Source: a virus
DNA length: 21,686 bases
Direction: 5' to 3' (one strand)
IMG/VR virus record: IMGVR_UViG_3300034072_000882
Span: 1 to 21,686 of that record
Shown here: positions 5,671-13,294 of the stretch, in pieces
Numbering within the stretch: the stretch's first letter is position 1
Layout of the letters: the number at the start of each line of letters is the position of its first letter
Notes under the pieces: generated by a model
Databases searched by the model: none
Seen by the model: the letters and a program-made list of their open reading frames with translations, nothing else
Told to the model about the DNA's origin: nothing
Position numbers and translations under genes: made by a program

Positions 5671-7401
5671 ATGGCAAAAAATTACGTTAGTAACACAGAC
5701 GCCAATGTGGACGTCATTGTCGATTCGGCGACCCAGGCAGTTGTCGGGTTACGTAATCGGAAGACTGGCGATGAGTCGTATTTCCCAAGGGTCACAGCTA
5801 GCGGTGATCTGGTTGACCAAGATGGTGGCCTAATATATAGCGCAAACAATGGAAGTATTCCTAATTACACCCCTTTCTCAAGCCTTCGTCATGTGTCAGG
5901 TGACTCATGCTATCCAATAAGTAAACAGGGAGGTAGTCAACAGGCTATCTCGCGCCATTGGGTGCCTATTTACGCTGATATTGAAGCGGGGGACACAGTT
6001 CAGTTCAGCATTAAAAAGACAGGCGATTACCAAGAGTCATTTAACCTTAATGGGGCAACATGGCAAATCGGCATGGAGCATCCATTAACTAAAGGGACGC
6101 TGACGCCTTGTTATTGGGATACTGGCCTCTTAACTAAAACATTCGGCCCTGATAAAAATACAGAGTATCTAACATTTACTGCCCCACATGCAATCCGTAG
6201 AGGTTCTTTTATCTCATTCTGGATTTGGGCAAAGAATGGTTTTGGGATGAATATCTCAGGCGATATTGCTTACAGGAACCAAACGGGGGCTGCAAGCACA
6301 TTCAATGGCGATTTATTCCGAAGGGACTCAAACAGCACAAATTATAACAACAACACTCTCGCTCTATTCACAGAGGGTGGTATAACTGGCATGTCAGATG
6401 CCACACGTAATGCTCTTACAAACGACTTCACATCAACCTTCGCAAATACCGTTGATTATTACTGGCATATTGGTATTCACAGTGTACAGGCAGTAAGTAA
6501 TATCCCTGCTATTGCAAGCATTGGTGATTCTACAGATGCGCGAGGTGGCTCTCAATTCTCTATCAGCTCTGATAATAGTAAAACATATGGCGTGGCTGGA
6601 AAGGCCCTTGGTCGAAAATTCCCTGTTATGAATCTTTCTGGTGCTAATGGTCGATTTGCTTATTGGGTCGATAATCCGGCTAATAGTGCAATACGTGCAG
6701 AAGATTTGCAGTGGTGTACCCATGTGGCGTTTACATCAGGTATTAATGATTGCAATGATTTTGGTGCAAATGGGACTGGGTATGTAGCAAAAGCAATAGA
6801 GTTTATGAACTTGCCTATTTTCGAAGGTAAGGGGTGGATCGGGTTTACTATTGCTCCATTCTCCACAAGCACAACAGTTTCAAGTGACTTCATGACTACG
6901 CTTGCAAACAGCTTTACTTCTACACACGTGTCGCGTAATTATCATAACGATTTCATTATGAACTCTGGTAGATTTGATGCTGTATATGATATCAACACTA
7001 TTGTTGAATCACCTGTTCAGCTTGGTAAATACAGGATTCCGAGCAACGCAAGGACTGTAGTCGGAAGCATGTCGAGCGGAAGTAATTTGCTTACATTGGA
7101 TTCCGGGTATTACTTTAGGGCGTCAGACAATAGGCTGCGTGTTGGCAATAGCAATCTCGGTGGTACAGGAACTGCTAGAGTGGCTGAGATAGTTGTGACT
7201 GGCCCTCAAACAGCAACGTTGGTAGCGCGTACCGCTGGTGTAGCCATTACAAGTGAGAACTTTTACATTGGCGCATGTCAATTTAACCAAGCACCAAACG
7301 ACTACCTGCACAAATCTCCAGCACATTACGACGCTTACTACCAGTTCGATGTGAAAGGTGTGTTTGAAGAAGGATTTATTATTCAAAGAATTAGTGTTTG
7401 A
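5671..7401 (+). CDS. SGNH/GDSL-hydrolase virion protein (candidate surface-sugar esterase)
   Basis: 576 residues. SGNH catalytic blocks are visible: block I IGDST with Ser287, block III SGIND with Asn359, and block V NDYLH with Asp544 and His547. Phage SGNH proteins of this size are usually tail-fibre or tailspike enzymes that remove acyl groups from capsule or O-antigen. The N-terminal 60 residues may be a virion-attachment part, and residues about 80-270 a beta domain. Between blocks III and V lies an extra beta-rich segment (about 450-535). The gene is clearly AT-rich (23 of 60 bases G/C at 6781-6840, against 33 of 60 at 8401-8460 in the portal gene), suggesting recent acquisition. SD AAGGA lies nine bases upstream. 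Confidence 0.8.
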   Translation: MAKNYVSNTDANVDVIVDSATQAVVGLRNRKTGDESYFPRVTASGDLVDQDGGLIYSANNGSIPNYTPFSSLRHVSGDSCYPISKQGGSQQAISRHWVPIYADIEAGDTVQFSIKKTGDYQESFNLNGATWQIGMEHPLTKGTLTPCYWDTGLLTKTFGPDKNTEYLTFTAPHAIRRGSFISFWIWAKNGFGMNISGDIAYRNQTGAASTFNGDLFRRDSNSTNYNNNTLALFTEGGITGMSDATRNALTNDFTSTFANTVDYYWHIGIHSVQAVSNIPAIASIGDSTDARGGSQFSISSDNSKTYGVAGKALGRKFPVMNLSGANGRFAYWVDNPANSAIRAEDLQWCTHVAFTSGINDCNDFGANGTGYVAKAIEFMNLPIFEGKGWIGFTIAPFSTSTTVSSDFMTTLANSFTSTHVSRNYHNDFIMNSGRFDAVYDINTIVESPVQLGKYRIPSNARTVVGSMSSGSNLLTLDSGYYFRASDNRLRVGNSNLGGTGTARVAEIVVTGPQTATLVARTAGVAITSENFYIGACQFNQAPNDYLHKSPAHYDAYYQFDVKGVFEEGFIIQRISV

Positions 7402-7407
7402 CACCAC

Positions 7408-7433
7408 AACCCGCTTCGGCGGGTTTTCTTTTT
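7408..7433 (+). terminator. Rho-independent terminator T2
   Basis: Seven-bp stem AACCCGC/GCGGGTT capped by a very stable TTCG tetraloop, then TTTTCTTTTT. It begins seven bases after the SGNH stop codon and closes the cassette. Stem and T-tract resemble T1. Confidence 0.92.
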
Positions 7434-7442
7434 GCCAGACAG

Positions 7443-7468
7443 CTCAACAGGTGGGCAAGCGTATAACT
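7443..7468 (+). promoter_or_regulatory. Phage motif promoter copy 3 (portal)
   Basis: CTCAACAGGTGGGCAAGCGT followed by TATAAC (7462-7467), ten bases after terminator T2. A bacterial-type start 6-7 bases past the hexamer falls at 7473-7475, just before the portal ATG at 7476. Shares its first 15 bases, and the AG before them, with copy 1. Confidence 0.65.
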
Positions 7469-7475
7469 GCCCAGC

Positions 7476-9731
7476 ATGAGCGAATACGACATCGAAGACG
7501 ACACACAGGACGTCGAAGTGCTGGAGGCCGAGCCGCTATCTGAAGAGGAAGCCGCCGCTGCGCGTGAAGCTGTCCTGGCTAAACTCAATAGCCTTGGCCA
7601 GACATTAGCCAAGTACCGCGAAGAGGCGATCTCCGGCCGCCACTCATCAGGCATTGAGGCTGAGTGGCAAGACGACGAAGAGGCCTACGAAGGCATCGAC
7701 AACGCTAACCGTGAGATGGTCTCGGCCAAGCCTACATCTCCTGATGGCGGCACGACAGTGCGCAAAGACGCGCCAGCCCGGTCCACCGTATTCCTGAACA
7801 TTACCCGCCCTTACACCGATGCAGCTGCCGCCAAAGTGGCTGACATGCTGTTGCCTACCGACGACGCCAACTTCGACCTGATGCCCACGCCGATCCCCGA
7901 GATCGGCCTACTGAAAGACGACCAGACGCCGCTCATGTCGCCCAACGGCAATCCGCTCATGAAGCAGATTCCCGGCCAGCCTGTCCAGACACCGTTCACG
8001 GTTGCAGACAAGGTGGCCGCCGTACAGCAGAAGGCGCAAGACGCCGTAGACAAAGCAAAGACCCGTATTCGTGATTGGCACGTCGAGTGCAACTACCATG
8101 ACGAGTTCCGCATGGTGGTCGAGGACGCGGCCAAGGTGGGTAGCGGCATTTTGAAAGGGCCTTTCCCGATCAGCCTCAGATCCAAAGTGGTCACGAAAGA
8201 AGGCGGCATCACCCAGGTTATGCTGGAAGACAAGATCCAGCCAGCTTCTAAGCGCGTCGACTACTGGAACTTCTACCCAGACCCTGCCTGTGGGGACAAC
8301 ATCCACAACGGCAACTACGTCTGGGAGCGGGAAGAGATTTCAGGCAGAGCGCTGCGAGACCTGATCGAAGACCCGCTGTATATCCCTGAGGCCATCGTCG
8401 AAGTGCTGGATGAGGGCCCGGGCAAAAAGAAAATCAGAGACCGCAGCTACTCCAGCTTCCAAGCTGACAAAGACACATTCGAGATGTGGTACTACTACGG
8501 CTTCGTGACCGCTGAAGACCTGGAAGCTGCAGGCTGTGATTGCGGTGACATGGATGCTGCCTCTACCGTGCCAGCAATCGTGGTGATGGTCAACGATCGC
8601 GTGATCCGTGCAATGCTGTCACCTCAAGAGACCGGCGAGTTTCCGTTCGATGTGTTTGTCTGGCAGCGTCGCGTCGACAGCTGGACAGGCATTGGCGTGG
8701 CCCGGCAGATTCGCACACCGCAGCGCATGCTGAACAGCGCCACACGTAACATGATGGACAACGCTGGCTTGAGTTCTGGTCCGCAGATCGTGATGCGCAG
8801 AGGCTTGATTGAACCGGCTGATGGTGTATGGCAGATCACCCCTCGTAAGATTTGGTGGGCCACCGAAGAAGCCGAAGGGCGCCCCGTTCAAGACGCGGTC
8901 ACCAGTATCAACATTACCTCGCAGCAAGCCGAGCTGATGGGGATTATCCAGTTCGCTCTCAAGATGGCCGAAGACGTCACAGGCCTACCCATGCTGCTAC
9001 AAGGCCAGCAGGGCAAAGCACCAGACACCGTTGGCGGTATGCAGATCATGATGGGCAACGCCTCGTCTGTGCTGCGCCGTTTGGCCCGTAACGCTGATTC
9101 CATGTTGATCAAGCCGCACATTCGCCGCTACTACGATTGGCTGCTGGCGGATCCTGAAGTGCCAGAAGACGAGAAGGGCGACGCAAGCGTATTTGCAAAA
9201 GGCGCCAGTTCTTTGGTCGAGCGAGAGCTTAACAACCAGATGCTGGCGCAGGCTCTGCAGCTGTCACTCAATCCGGCGTTCGGCCTCAGCCCAGAGCGCT
9301 CACTGAAAGAGTACCTCACGGCCCAGCGCGTCAATGTCTCCAAGATCGAACTTACCGATCAGGAGAAACAGACTAATCGACAGGCCGCCCAGAATGGTCC
9401 ACAGGACCCTCGCGTCATCGCTGCACAGGCCGCTATCAAAACAGCGGAGATTCGCGCCCAGGCCGACGTGCAGAAGGCAGAAGCGGGCCAGGCCATCTCT
9501 CAACAAGAGCTCCAGCTCCGCCAGGCAGACGCTGCGCAGGAGCGCGAGTTCCGCATGCAGGAGCTGCAACTGCAGCGAGAGATCGAAATGTTGCGTATGG
9601 CAAACGACCAGAAAGTTTCCCTGGAATCTATCAAGGCCAAGCTGGCAGACACCGCCATGAAAGAGCGCAACAAGCGCGATATGTTCAACACCGAGATCGC
9701 TATCAAGCAGAGTCAAGGGTCGGGCATTTAA
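7476..9731 (+). CDS. Portal (head-tail connector) protein
   Basis: 751 residues, in the size range of podovirus portals. It forms the dodecameric ring at the capsid vertex through which TerL pumps DNA. Typical features are an acidic N-terminus, 'FLNITRPYTDAAAAKVADML' near residue 110, the 'YWNFYPDPAC' segment near 265, 'VFVWQRRVDSWTGIGVARQI' near 395, and a long charged helical C-terminus (about 640-740, AEIRAQADVQKAEAG...), probably the barrel or a coiled coil. The ATG has no Shine-Dalgarno sequence; with the predicted promoter immediately upstream this mRNA may be (nearly) leaderless. Next genes: small protein, scaffold, capsid. Confidence 0.88.
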   Translation: MSEYDIEDDTQDVEVLEAEPLSEEEAAAAREAVLAKLNSLGQTLAKYREEAISGRHSSGIEAEWQDDEEAYEGIDNANREMVSAKPTSPDGGTTVRKDAPARSTVFLNITRPYTDAAAAKVADMLLPTDDANFDLMPTPIPEIGLLKDDQTPLMSPNGNPLMKQIPGQPVQTPFTVADKVAAVQQKAQDAVDKAKTRIRDWHVECNYHDEFRMVVEDAAKVGSGILKGPFPISLRSKVVTKEGGITQVMLEDKIQPASKRVDYWNFYPDPACGDNIHNGNYVWEREEISGRALRDLIEDPLYIPEAIVEVLDEGPGKKKIRDRSYSSFQADKDTFEMWYYYGFVTAEDLEAAGCDCGDMDAASTVPAIVVMVNDRVIRAMLSPQETGEFPFDVFVWQRRVDSWTGIGVARQIRTPQRMLNSATRNMMDNAGLSSGPQIVMRRGLIEPADGVWQITPRKIWWATEEAEGRPVQDAVTSINITSQQAELMGIIQFALKMAEDVTGLPMLLQGQQGKAPDTVGGMQIMMGNASSVLRRLARNADSMLIKPHIRRYYDWLLADPEVPEDEKGDASVFAKGASSLVERELNNQMLAQALQLSLNPAFGLSPERSLKEYLTAQRVNVSKIELTDQEKQTNRQAAQNGPQDPRVIAAQAAIKTAEIRAQADVQKAEAGQAISQQELQLRQADAAQEREFRMQELQLQREIEMLRMANDQKVSLESIKAKLADTAMKERNKRDMFNTEIAIKQSQGSGI

Positions 9732-9751
9732 CAGATGGGCGAGCGTACGAT
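9730..9751 (+). promoter_or_regulatory. Phage motif promoter copy 4 (scaffold-capsid)
   Basis: AACAGATGGGCGAGCG then TACGAT (9746-9751), overlapping the portal stop codon on one side and the next ATG (9750) on the other. A start near 9758 would fall inside the small gene, so this copy would serve the scaffold and capsid genes, while the small gene is read from upstream. Confidence 0.55.
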
Positions 9752-9974
9752 GAGCACACTGAACAAGCTTTCACAGCCTGAGAAGGAATCAGAGCTGTGG
9801 AAAAAACTGGAAAAGATTTTAACTGAAAGGCTGGAGAAGCACCGGCGTCTGAATGACACGGATCAGCCTGAAAGCAAGACGGCCTTATTGCGGGGCCGTA
9901 TTGCGGAAGTAAAGTTTCTGCTTGCTCTGGCAAAAGAGCCAGACCCGGCAATACCCTCGGATGCTGACGAATAG
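9750..9974 (+). CDS. Small helical protein between portal and scaffold, 74 aa
   Basis: MSTLNKLSQPEKESELWKKL... is a charged, almost wholly helical protein with coiled-coil character (ELWKKLEKILTERLEKHRRL). Two starts are possible: ATG 9735, three bases after the portal stop, or ATG 9750 used here. I prefer 9750 because ATG 9735 is part of the recurring promoter motif (ACAGATGGG), which is present elsewhere without acting as a start. Neither has a good SD, so re-initiation after portal translation is likely. Position suggests a head-assembly accessory. Family not recognised. Confidence 0.7.
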   Translation: MSTLNKLSQPEKESELWKKLEKILTERLEKHRRLNDTDQPESKTALLRGRIAEVKFLLALAKEPDPAIPSDADE

Positions 9975-10005
9975 TCACCCTCTGACAACTTAGGAGCACA
10001 ACGCA

Positions 10006-10866
10006 ATGGCGATTGAAGATGAAGTATTGAACGAGCAACAACAGCAACAAGCTGAAGACGACGAAAGCGCAGGTTTTAACGCTAGCTTTGGGATCGAGCC
10101 ACCCGCCGAAGAGGCCGCTGGCGAAGATCAAGACTTAGCTAACGCAGACACCAGTGCCGCGGTTGACGACGTCGAAGCTGCACCGGCTGCCGAAGAGGGC
10201 CACGACCCAGCAGTCAACGCTGGTGAGGACACAGGAGAAGTCGATGAAGAGGCAGAGCGCGAGCGCTTAGCCACGCTGTTAGGTGAGTTGCCCTCTCTGC
10301 AAGAGCGCAGTCAGATGACTGAGCAGCAGATCAGGCAGCTTAACGGGAAGATCGGCGAGATCAACCGCATCGTTAAGGGTTTGCAAGACCGACCTGCGGC
10401 GACTGTCACCAAAGAATCGTTCAAACGGACTCTGGCTGAGTTTCCAGAAATCGCCGAGACCTTAGCTGAAGATTTGGCAGGGCTGTCAATTGGCAGCCAG
10501 TCAGTGGACGTAGACCCTATCGTGCAAGAGCGCGTACAGGCTGCGACCCAGAAGATAGAGCGGTCCATGGAGTTGAAGCTCCTGGGCATGGTTCACAAGG
10601 ATTGGAAACAGGTAACTGCTTCTGACGGCTTTAAAAAGTGGGTCACCACTTTGCCAGAGGATCAGCAGACCGAATTGGCCAACTCTTGGGATTCGAGCTA
10701 TATCGCAGACAAACTGACAGAGTACAAAGAGTTCAGCAAGGCGCAGCAGCAACAAGCAACAACACGGAATCAGCGGTTAGCTGGCGCCCTTCTGCCCAAA
10801 ACACGCACCGTGCCTAGGCGCACACTGGCAACAGAAGAAGACGGATTTAACGCTGCTTTCCGATAG
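10006..10866 (+). CDS. Scaffolding protein
   Basis: 286 residues, very acidic and Gln/Glu/Ala-rich over the first 90 residues, then helical with coiled coil (MTEQQIRQLNGKIGEINRIV near 105-125), and a basic C-terminal end (KTRTVPRRTL). This profile and the place between portal and major capsid protein identify the internal scaffold that templates procapsid assembly and is then lost. The basic C-terminus is the usual capsid-binding part. A near-identical hexapeptide occurs at both ends: GFNASF (23-28) and GFNAAF (280-285). SD TAGGAG lies ten bases before the ATG. Confidence 0.85.
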   Translation: MAIEDEVLNEQQQQQAEDDESAGFNASFGIEPPAEEAAGEDQDLANADTSAAVDDVEAAPAAEEGHDPAVNAGEDTGEVDEEAERERLATLLGELPSLQERSQMTEQQIRQLNGKIGEINRIVKGLQDRPAATVTKESFKRTLAEFPEIAETLAEDLAGLSIGSQSVDVDPIVQERVQAATQKIERSMELKLLGMVHKDWKQVTASDGFKKWVTTLPEDQQTELANSWDSSYIADKLTEYKEFSKAQQQQATTRNQRLAGALLPKTRTVPRRTLATEEDGFNAAFR

Positions 10867-10897
10867 ATATTAACCCTTTATTGGAAAGAGGAACATT

Positions 10898-11941
10898 ATG
10901 GCTATTCAGAATTTATCGACACAAAGCGCACGTATTGGGAAGCTGAAAGGCGACATCCTGAAAGGTGCGATCCCTGTAGAAGTGCTGGGCATTACCGGCA
11001 TGAACAAACCTATGCCGAAGAACGGCTCTCCAGTGATGATCTTCCGTCGCTGGTTGCCACCAGGCGGCGTGGATAACCGCTGGATCACTACCGGCACTAT
11101 GCAGACCTACGCGTCTAACCGTCAGACTGTGGAAGGCCAAACACCGACTGCAGCGACTATGACTGCGGTTGACATCACTGTGACCTTGAAACAGTACGCT
11201 GTGCTGTATGCGATCACGGATCAGACTGTCGACCTGTACGAAGACGACGTGGCCACTGAGATGAAAACTCAGACCGGCCAGACCATGGGCCTGATCCGTG
11301 AGATGGTTCGCTACGGTGAGCTGCGCGGCGCGACAAACGTGTTCTACGCAGGCGGCTCCAGCCGCGCGACAGTGAATCAATCCTTGAGCCTGAACCTGTT
11401 GCGTAAGGTCACTCGCGGTCTGTTGAACAACCACGCACAGCGCATCACCAAAGTGCTGTCCAGTTCCGGTAACTACGGCACACAGGCTGTTGAAGCTGGC
11501 TTCCTGGTGTTCTGCTCCACAGACATGGAAGCTGCGATCCGTGACTTGCCAGGCTTTAAAAACGTAGTCGACTACGGTAACAAGCAGCCTATCAACGAGA
11601 ACGAGATCGGTGCAGTTGAGCGCTACCGCTTCATTCTGTCTCCTGAGCTGGTTGGCTACGCTAACGCCGGTGCGGCTGTCGGTGCGACAGGCCTGTTCTC
11701 TACTGGCGGCACCAACATCGACGTGTACCCAATCATCGTTTGCGGTGAAGACGCTTGGGGCCAAGTAGCTCTGCGCGGTGCCAGTGCGATGGATGTGACC
11801 TGGATTCAACCAGGCACCAAGGATAAGTCAGACCCTCTGGGCCAACGCGGCTACATCGGCGCCAAAGCCTATCACGCTGCAGTGATCTTGAACCAAGGCT
11901 TCATGGCCCTGGTTGAAGCTGGCGCACCTGACTTGGCTTAA
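10898..11941 (+). CDS. Major capsid protein, N4-gp56 family
   Basis: 347 residues, HK97-fold coat protein of the N4-gp56 family. Diagnostic parts are 'QYAVLYAITDQTVDLYEDDV' near residue 100, 'IDVYPIIVCGEDAWGQVALR' near 270-290, and the C-terminal 'PLGQRGYIGAKAYHAAVILN'. It builds the icosahedral shell. SD GAAAGAGG lies eight bases upstream. Codon choice looks biased toward preferred codons, as expected for the most abundant virion protein. No visible proteolytic delta domain, consistent with a separate scaffold gene. Confidence 0.93.
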   Translation: MAIQNLSTQSARIGKLKGDILKGAIPVEVLGITGMNKPMPKNGSPVMIFRRWLPPGGVDNRWITTGTMQTYASNRQTVEGQTPTAATMTAVDITVTLKQYAVLYAITDQTVDLYEDDVATEMKTQTGQTMGLIREMVRYGELRGATNVFYAGGSSRATVNQSLSLNLLRKVTRGLLNNHAQRITKVLSSSGNYGTQAVEAGFLVFCSTDMEAAIRDLPGFKNVVDYGNKQPINENEIGAVERYRFILSPELVGYANAGAAVGATGLFSTGGTNIDVYPIIVCGEDAWGQVALRGASAMDVTWIQPGTKDKSDPLGQRGYIGAKAYHAAVILNQGFMALVEAGAPDLA

Positions 11942-11947
11942 TCAATC

Positions 11948-11965
11948 GAGGGGCTACGGCCCCTC
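11948..11965 (+). other. Stable intercistronic hairpin after the capsid gene
   Basis: Stem GAGGGGC/GCCCCTC with a TACG tetraloop (an extra-stable cUACGg cap), starting six bases after the capsid stop codon. It lacks a U-tract, so it is more likely to protect the capsid mRNA 3' end or to give partial termination than to be a full terminator. Confidence 0.65.
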
Positions 11966-11984
11966 ACTGAACTAGGAGATTAAT

Positions 11985-12206
11985 ATGCCAGCAGTACGCC
12001 AATCACTGAAGACCGTCCAAGCCGCTATCCCGGACAAACGCGAAAGCCTCGCAGTACGCCAACAGCTGGAGAACATCCAACAAGACTTGGCAAATTTGCG
12101 AGCAGCTTTTGTAGCGTTGACCGCTAAGCTCGACGCGGACGTCGGGGTCACAGACACGAACTACGCGGCTACGACCAATCCAGCAGCGCTGTTCACTCAG
12201 CCTTAA
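11985..12206 (+). CDS. Small helical head protein, 73 aa
   Basis: MPAVRQSLKTVQAAIPDKRE... with a central helical repeat-like stretch (RQQLENIQQDLANLRAAFVA) and a Thr/Ala-rich tail ending in ALFTQP. SD TAGGAGAT lies seven bases upstream. It sits between the major capsid protein and another small protein in a head-gene operon, so a minor head role is inferred; no family recognised. Confidence 0.75.
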   Translation: MPAVRQSLKTVQAAIPDKRESLAVRQQLENIQQDLANLRAAFVALTAKLDADVGVTDTNYAATTNPAALFTQP

Positions 12207-12231
12207 CCGAATTTACGAATAGGAGCACATC

Positions 12232-12591
12232 ATGGCACGAAATACAGCCTTAACTGAAACACAAGATAACACCCAGGGCACTAAAGCTACCGCTTTCGGG
12301 TACATCACTTTCCCGGCTACAGCGATCGTAACCACTGACTACATCGAAGAGGTGTTGGGCTTTGTGCCTAACCGTGTCGTTTTCACCAACGTCACCGACC
12401 GCATCACTATTGAGTGGCAAAAAGGTATGGCTGACAACACTTGCGTGAAGACTGCAGCCAACGGCACTCGTACCTTGGAAACCACTAACGGCGGTATCAC
12501 ACCCACGGCCACAGGCTTCCGGGTTACACAGAATGCCACACTGGCCGCGATTGCCGCCAGCAAGGATTGTATGTGGGTAGCCTACGCTTAA
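12232..12591 (+). CDS. Small virion (head-associated) protein, 119 aa
   Basis: Beta-rich, Thr-rich protein: 'TKATAFGYITFPATAIVTTD', 'FVPNRVVFTNVTDRITIEWQ', 'NGGITPTATGFRVTQNATLA'. The pattern suits a capsid decoration protein and similar small genes often follow N4-gp56 capsid genes, but I cannot name the family. Two cysteines (in NTCVK and SKDCM) are far apart. SD TAGGAG lies eight bases upstream. Terminator T3 follows 18 bases after the stop, so this is the last gene of the head unit. Confidence 0.75.
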   Translation: MARNTALTETQDNTQGTKATAFGYITFPATAIVTTDYIEEVLGFVPNRVVFTNVTDRITIEWQKGMADNTCVKTAANGTRTLETTNGGITPTATGFRVTQNATLAAIAASKDCMWVAYA

Positions 12592-12608
12592 CAGAGTTGT
12601 TGGGGGAG

Positions 12609-12644
12609 AAGCGGGGAGCTTTCGGGTTCCCCGCTTTTTTTTTT
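12609..12644 (+). terminator. Rho-independent terminator T3
   Basis: Strong 9-bp stem AAGCGGGGA/TCCCCGCTT, 10-nt loop, and a run of ten T's. It ends the scaffold-capsid-decoration transcript. Promoter copy 5 begins nine bases further on. Confidence 0.95.
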
Positions 12645-12653
12645 ACGTCAGGC

Positions 12654-12675
12654 AACAGATGGGTGTTGATATAAA
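12654..12675 (+). promoter_or_regulatory. Phage motif promoter copy 5 (connector/tail)
   Basis: AACAGATGGGTGTTGA then TATAAA (12670-12675), the best -10-like hexamer of the set. A start near 12682 gives a 28-base leader with the TAGGAG ribosome site of the next gene. The ATG inside the motif (12659) is in frame with that gene but has no SD and is better read as motif sequence. Confidence 0.65.
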
Positions 12676-12709
12676 TAGGAACCCTCAACAAGAAAATAGG
12701 AGACCTATT

Positions 12710-13294
12710 TTGGCCACACCACGTAAACCAGCGGCAAAGCCCGCAGCTAAACCAGCGGCAAAGCCCGCGAGTGCAGTTACAACCGGCGCCGGTCAGGTGT
12801 TCACCCGGGAGCATGCAAAAGCCACCGAGGCCCAGCAGCTGATCACGGAAGACGACGGCGTCGTCACAGCTTCTGCAGGCGTTCTGGAGATCGACGCTCC
12901 GGACATTGAGATCGAGAGCAATCTGTATGACGCGTCTGAACGCGCAGCTGAATTGGCGTTTATGGAAGACCTCTTGACGATCGAGATCTCAGAAGGCCAG
13001 GACCAGAACAATCCCGAGCCCTATGTATTCCTGGCAGTCAACGGCGTTGGCGCAGGACCGGGCGGCGAGCCTTATGTCCCCCGTGGTCAGCCGGTGACTA
13101 TCAAGCGTAAATACGTTGAAGTGTTGTGCCGTGCGCGACCAGCCTCATACGACTCTGTCGAGAAGGTCAACGCCGTCGGCGAGCGCTACATCGAATACCC
13201 AAAGAAGACATCTCTCAAGTACCCATTCACTGTTCTCGAAGACAAGAACCCTCGCGGCAGTGCTTGGTTGCGGAAAGTGCTGGCTGAGCGCTAA
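12710..13294 (+). CDS. Structural protein with Ala-Lys-Pro-rich N-terminus, 194 aa
   Basis: I place the start at TTG 12710 because TAGGAG lies seven bases upstream and translation then begins MATPRKPAAKPAAKPAAKPA; an in-frame ATG at 12659 has no SD and belongs to the promoter motif. The first 20 residues are a basic AAKP-repeat tail, able to bind nucleic acid or stay disordered. The rest is acidic then basic, with 'EPYVFLAVNGVGAGPGGEPY' and 'GQPVTIKRKYVEVLCRARPA', resembling uncharacterised proteins of phage head-completion regions. The stop overlaps the next start (TAATG). A structural or assembly role is inferred from position. Confidence 0.72.
   Translation: MATPRKPAAKPAAKPAAKPASAVTTGAGQVFTREHAKATEAQQLITEDDGVVTASAGVLEIDAPDIEIESNLYDASERAAELAFMEDLLTIEISEGQDQNNPEPYVFLAVNGVGAGPGGEPYVPRGQPVTIKRKYVEVLCRARPASYDSVEKVNAVGERYIEYPKKTSLKYPFTVLEDKNPRGSAWLRKVLAER
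12724..12768 (+). repeat. 24-bp tandem repeat encoding AAKP units
   Basis: TAAACCAGCGGCAAAGCCCG recurs with identical bases at 12724 and 12748, a period of 24 bp (eight codons, two PAAK units). It probably expands and contracts by slippage and changes the length of the basic tail. Confidence 0.85.

Noticed and set aside
9735-9752. ATG inside the motif (ACAGATGGG) as a start codon in copies 4, 5 and 6
   Set aside because: The same place is GTG in copies 1-3, none has an SD, copy 5 has a better TTG start with TAGGAG downstream, and copy 6 is out of frame with its gene. The ATG is best read as motif sequence.
10913-11809. Long antisense reading frame (298 codons) opposite the capsid gene
   Set aside because: The capsid gene has biased codon use that leaves the opposite frame open. 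The translated sequence is Cys/His/Val-rich without a fold pattern, and there is no SD or promoter.
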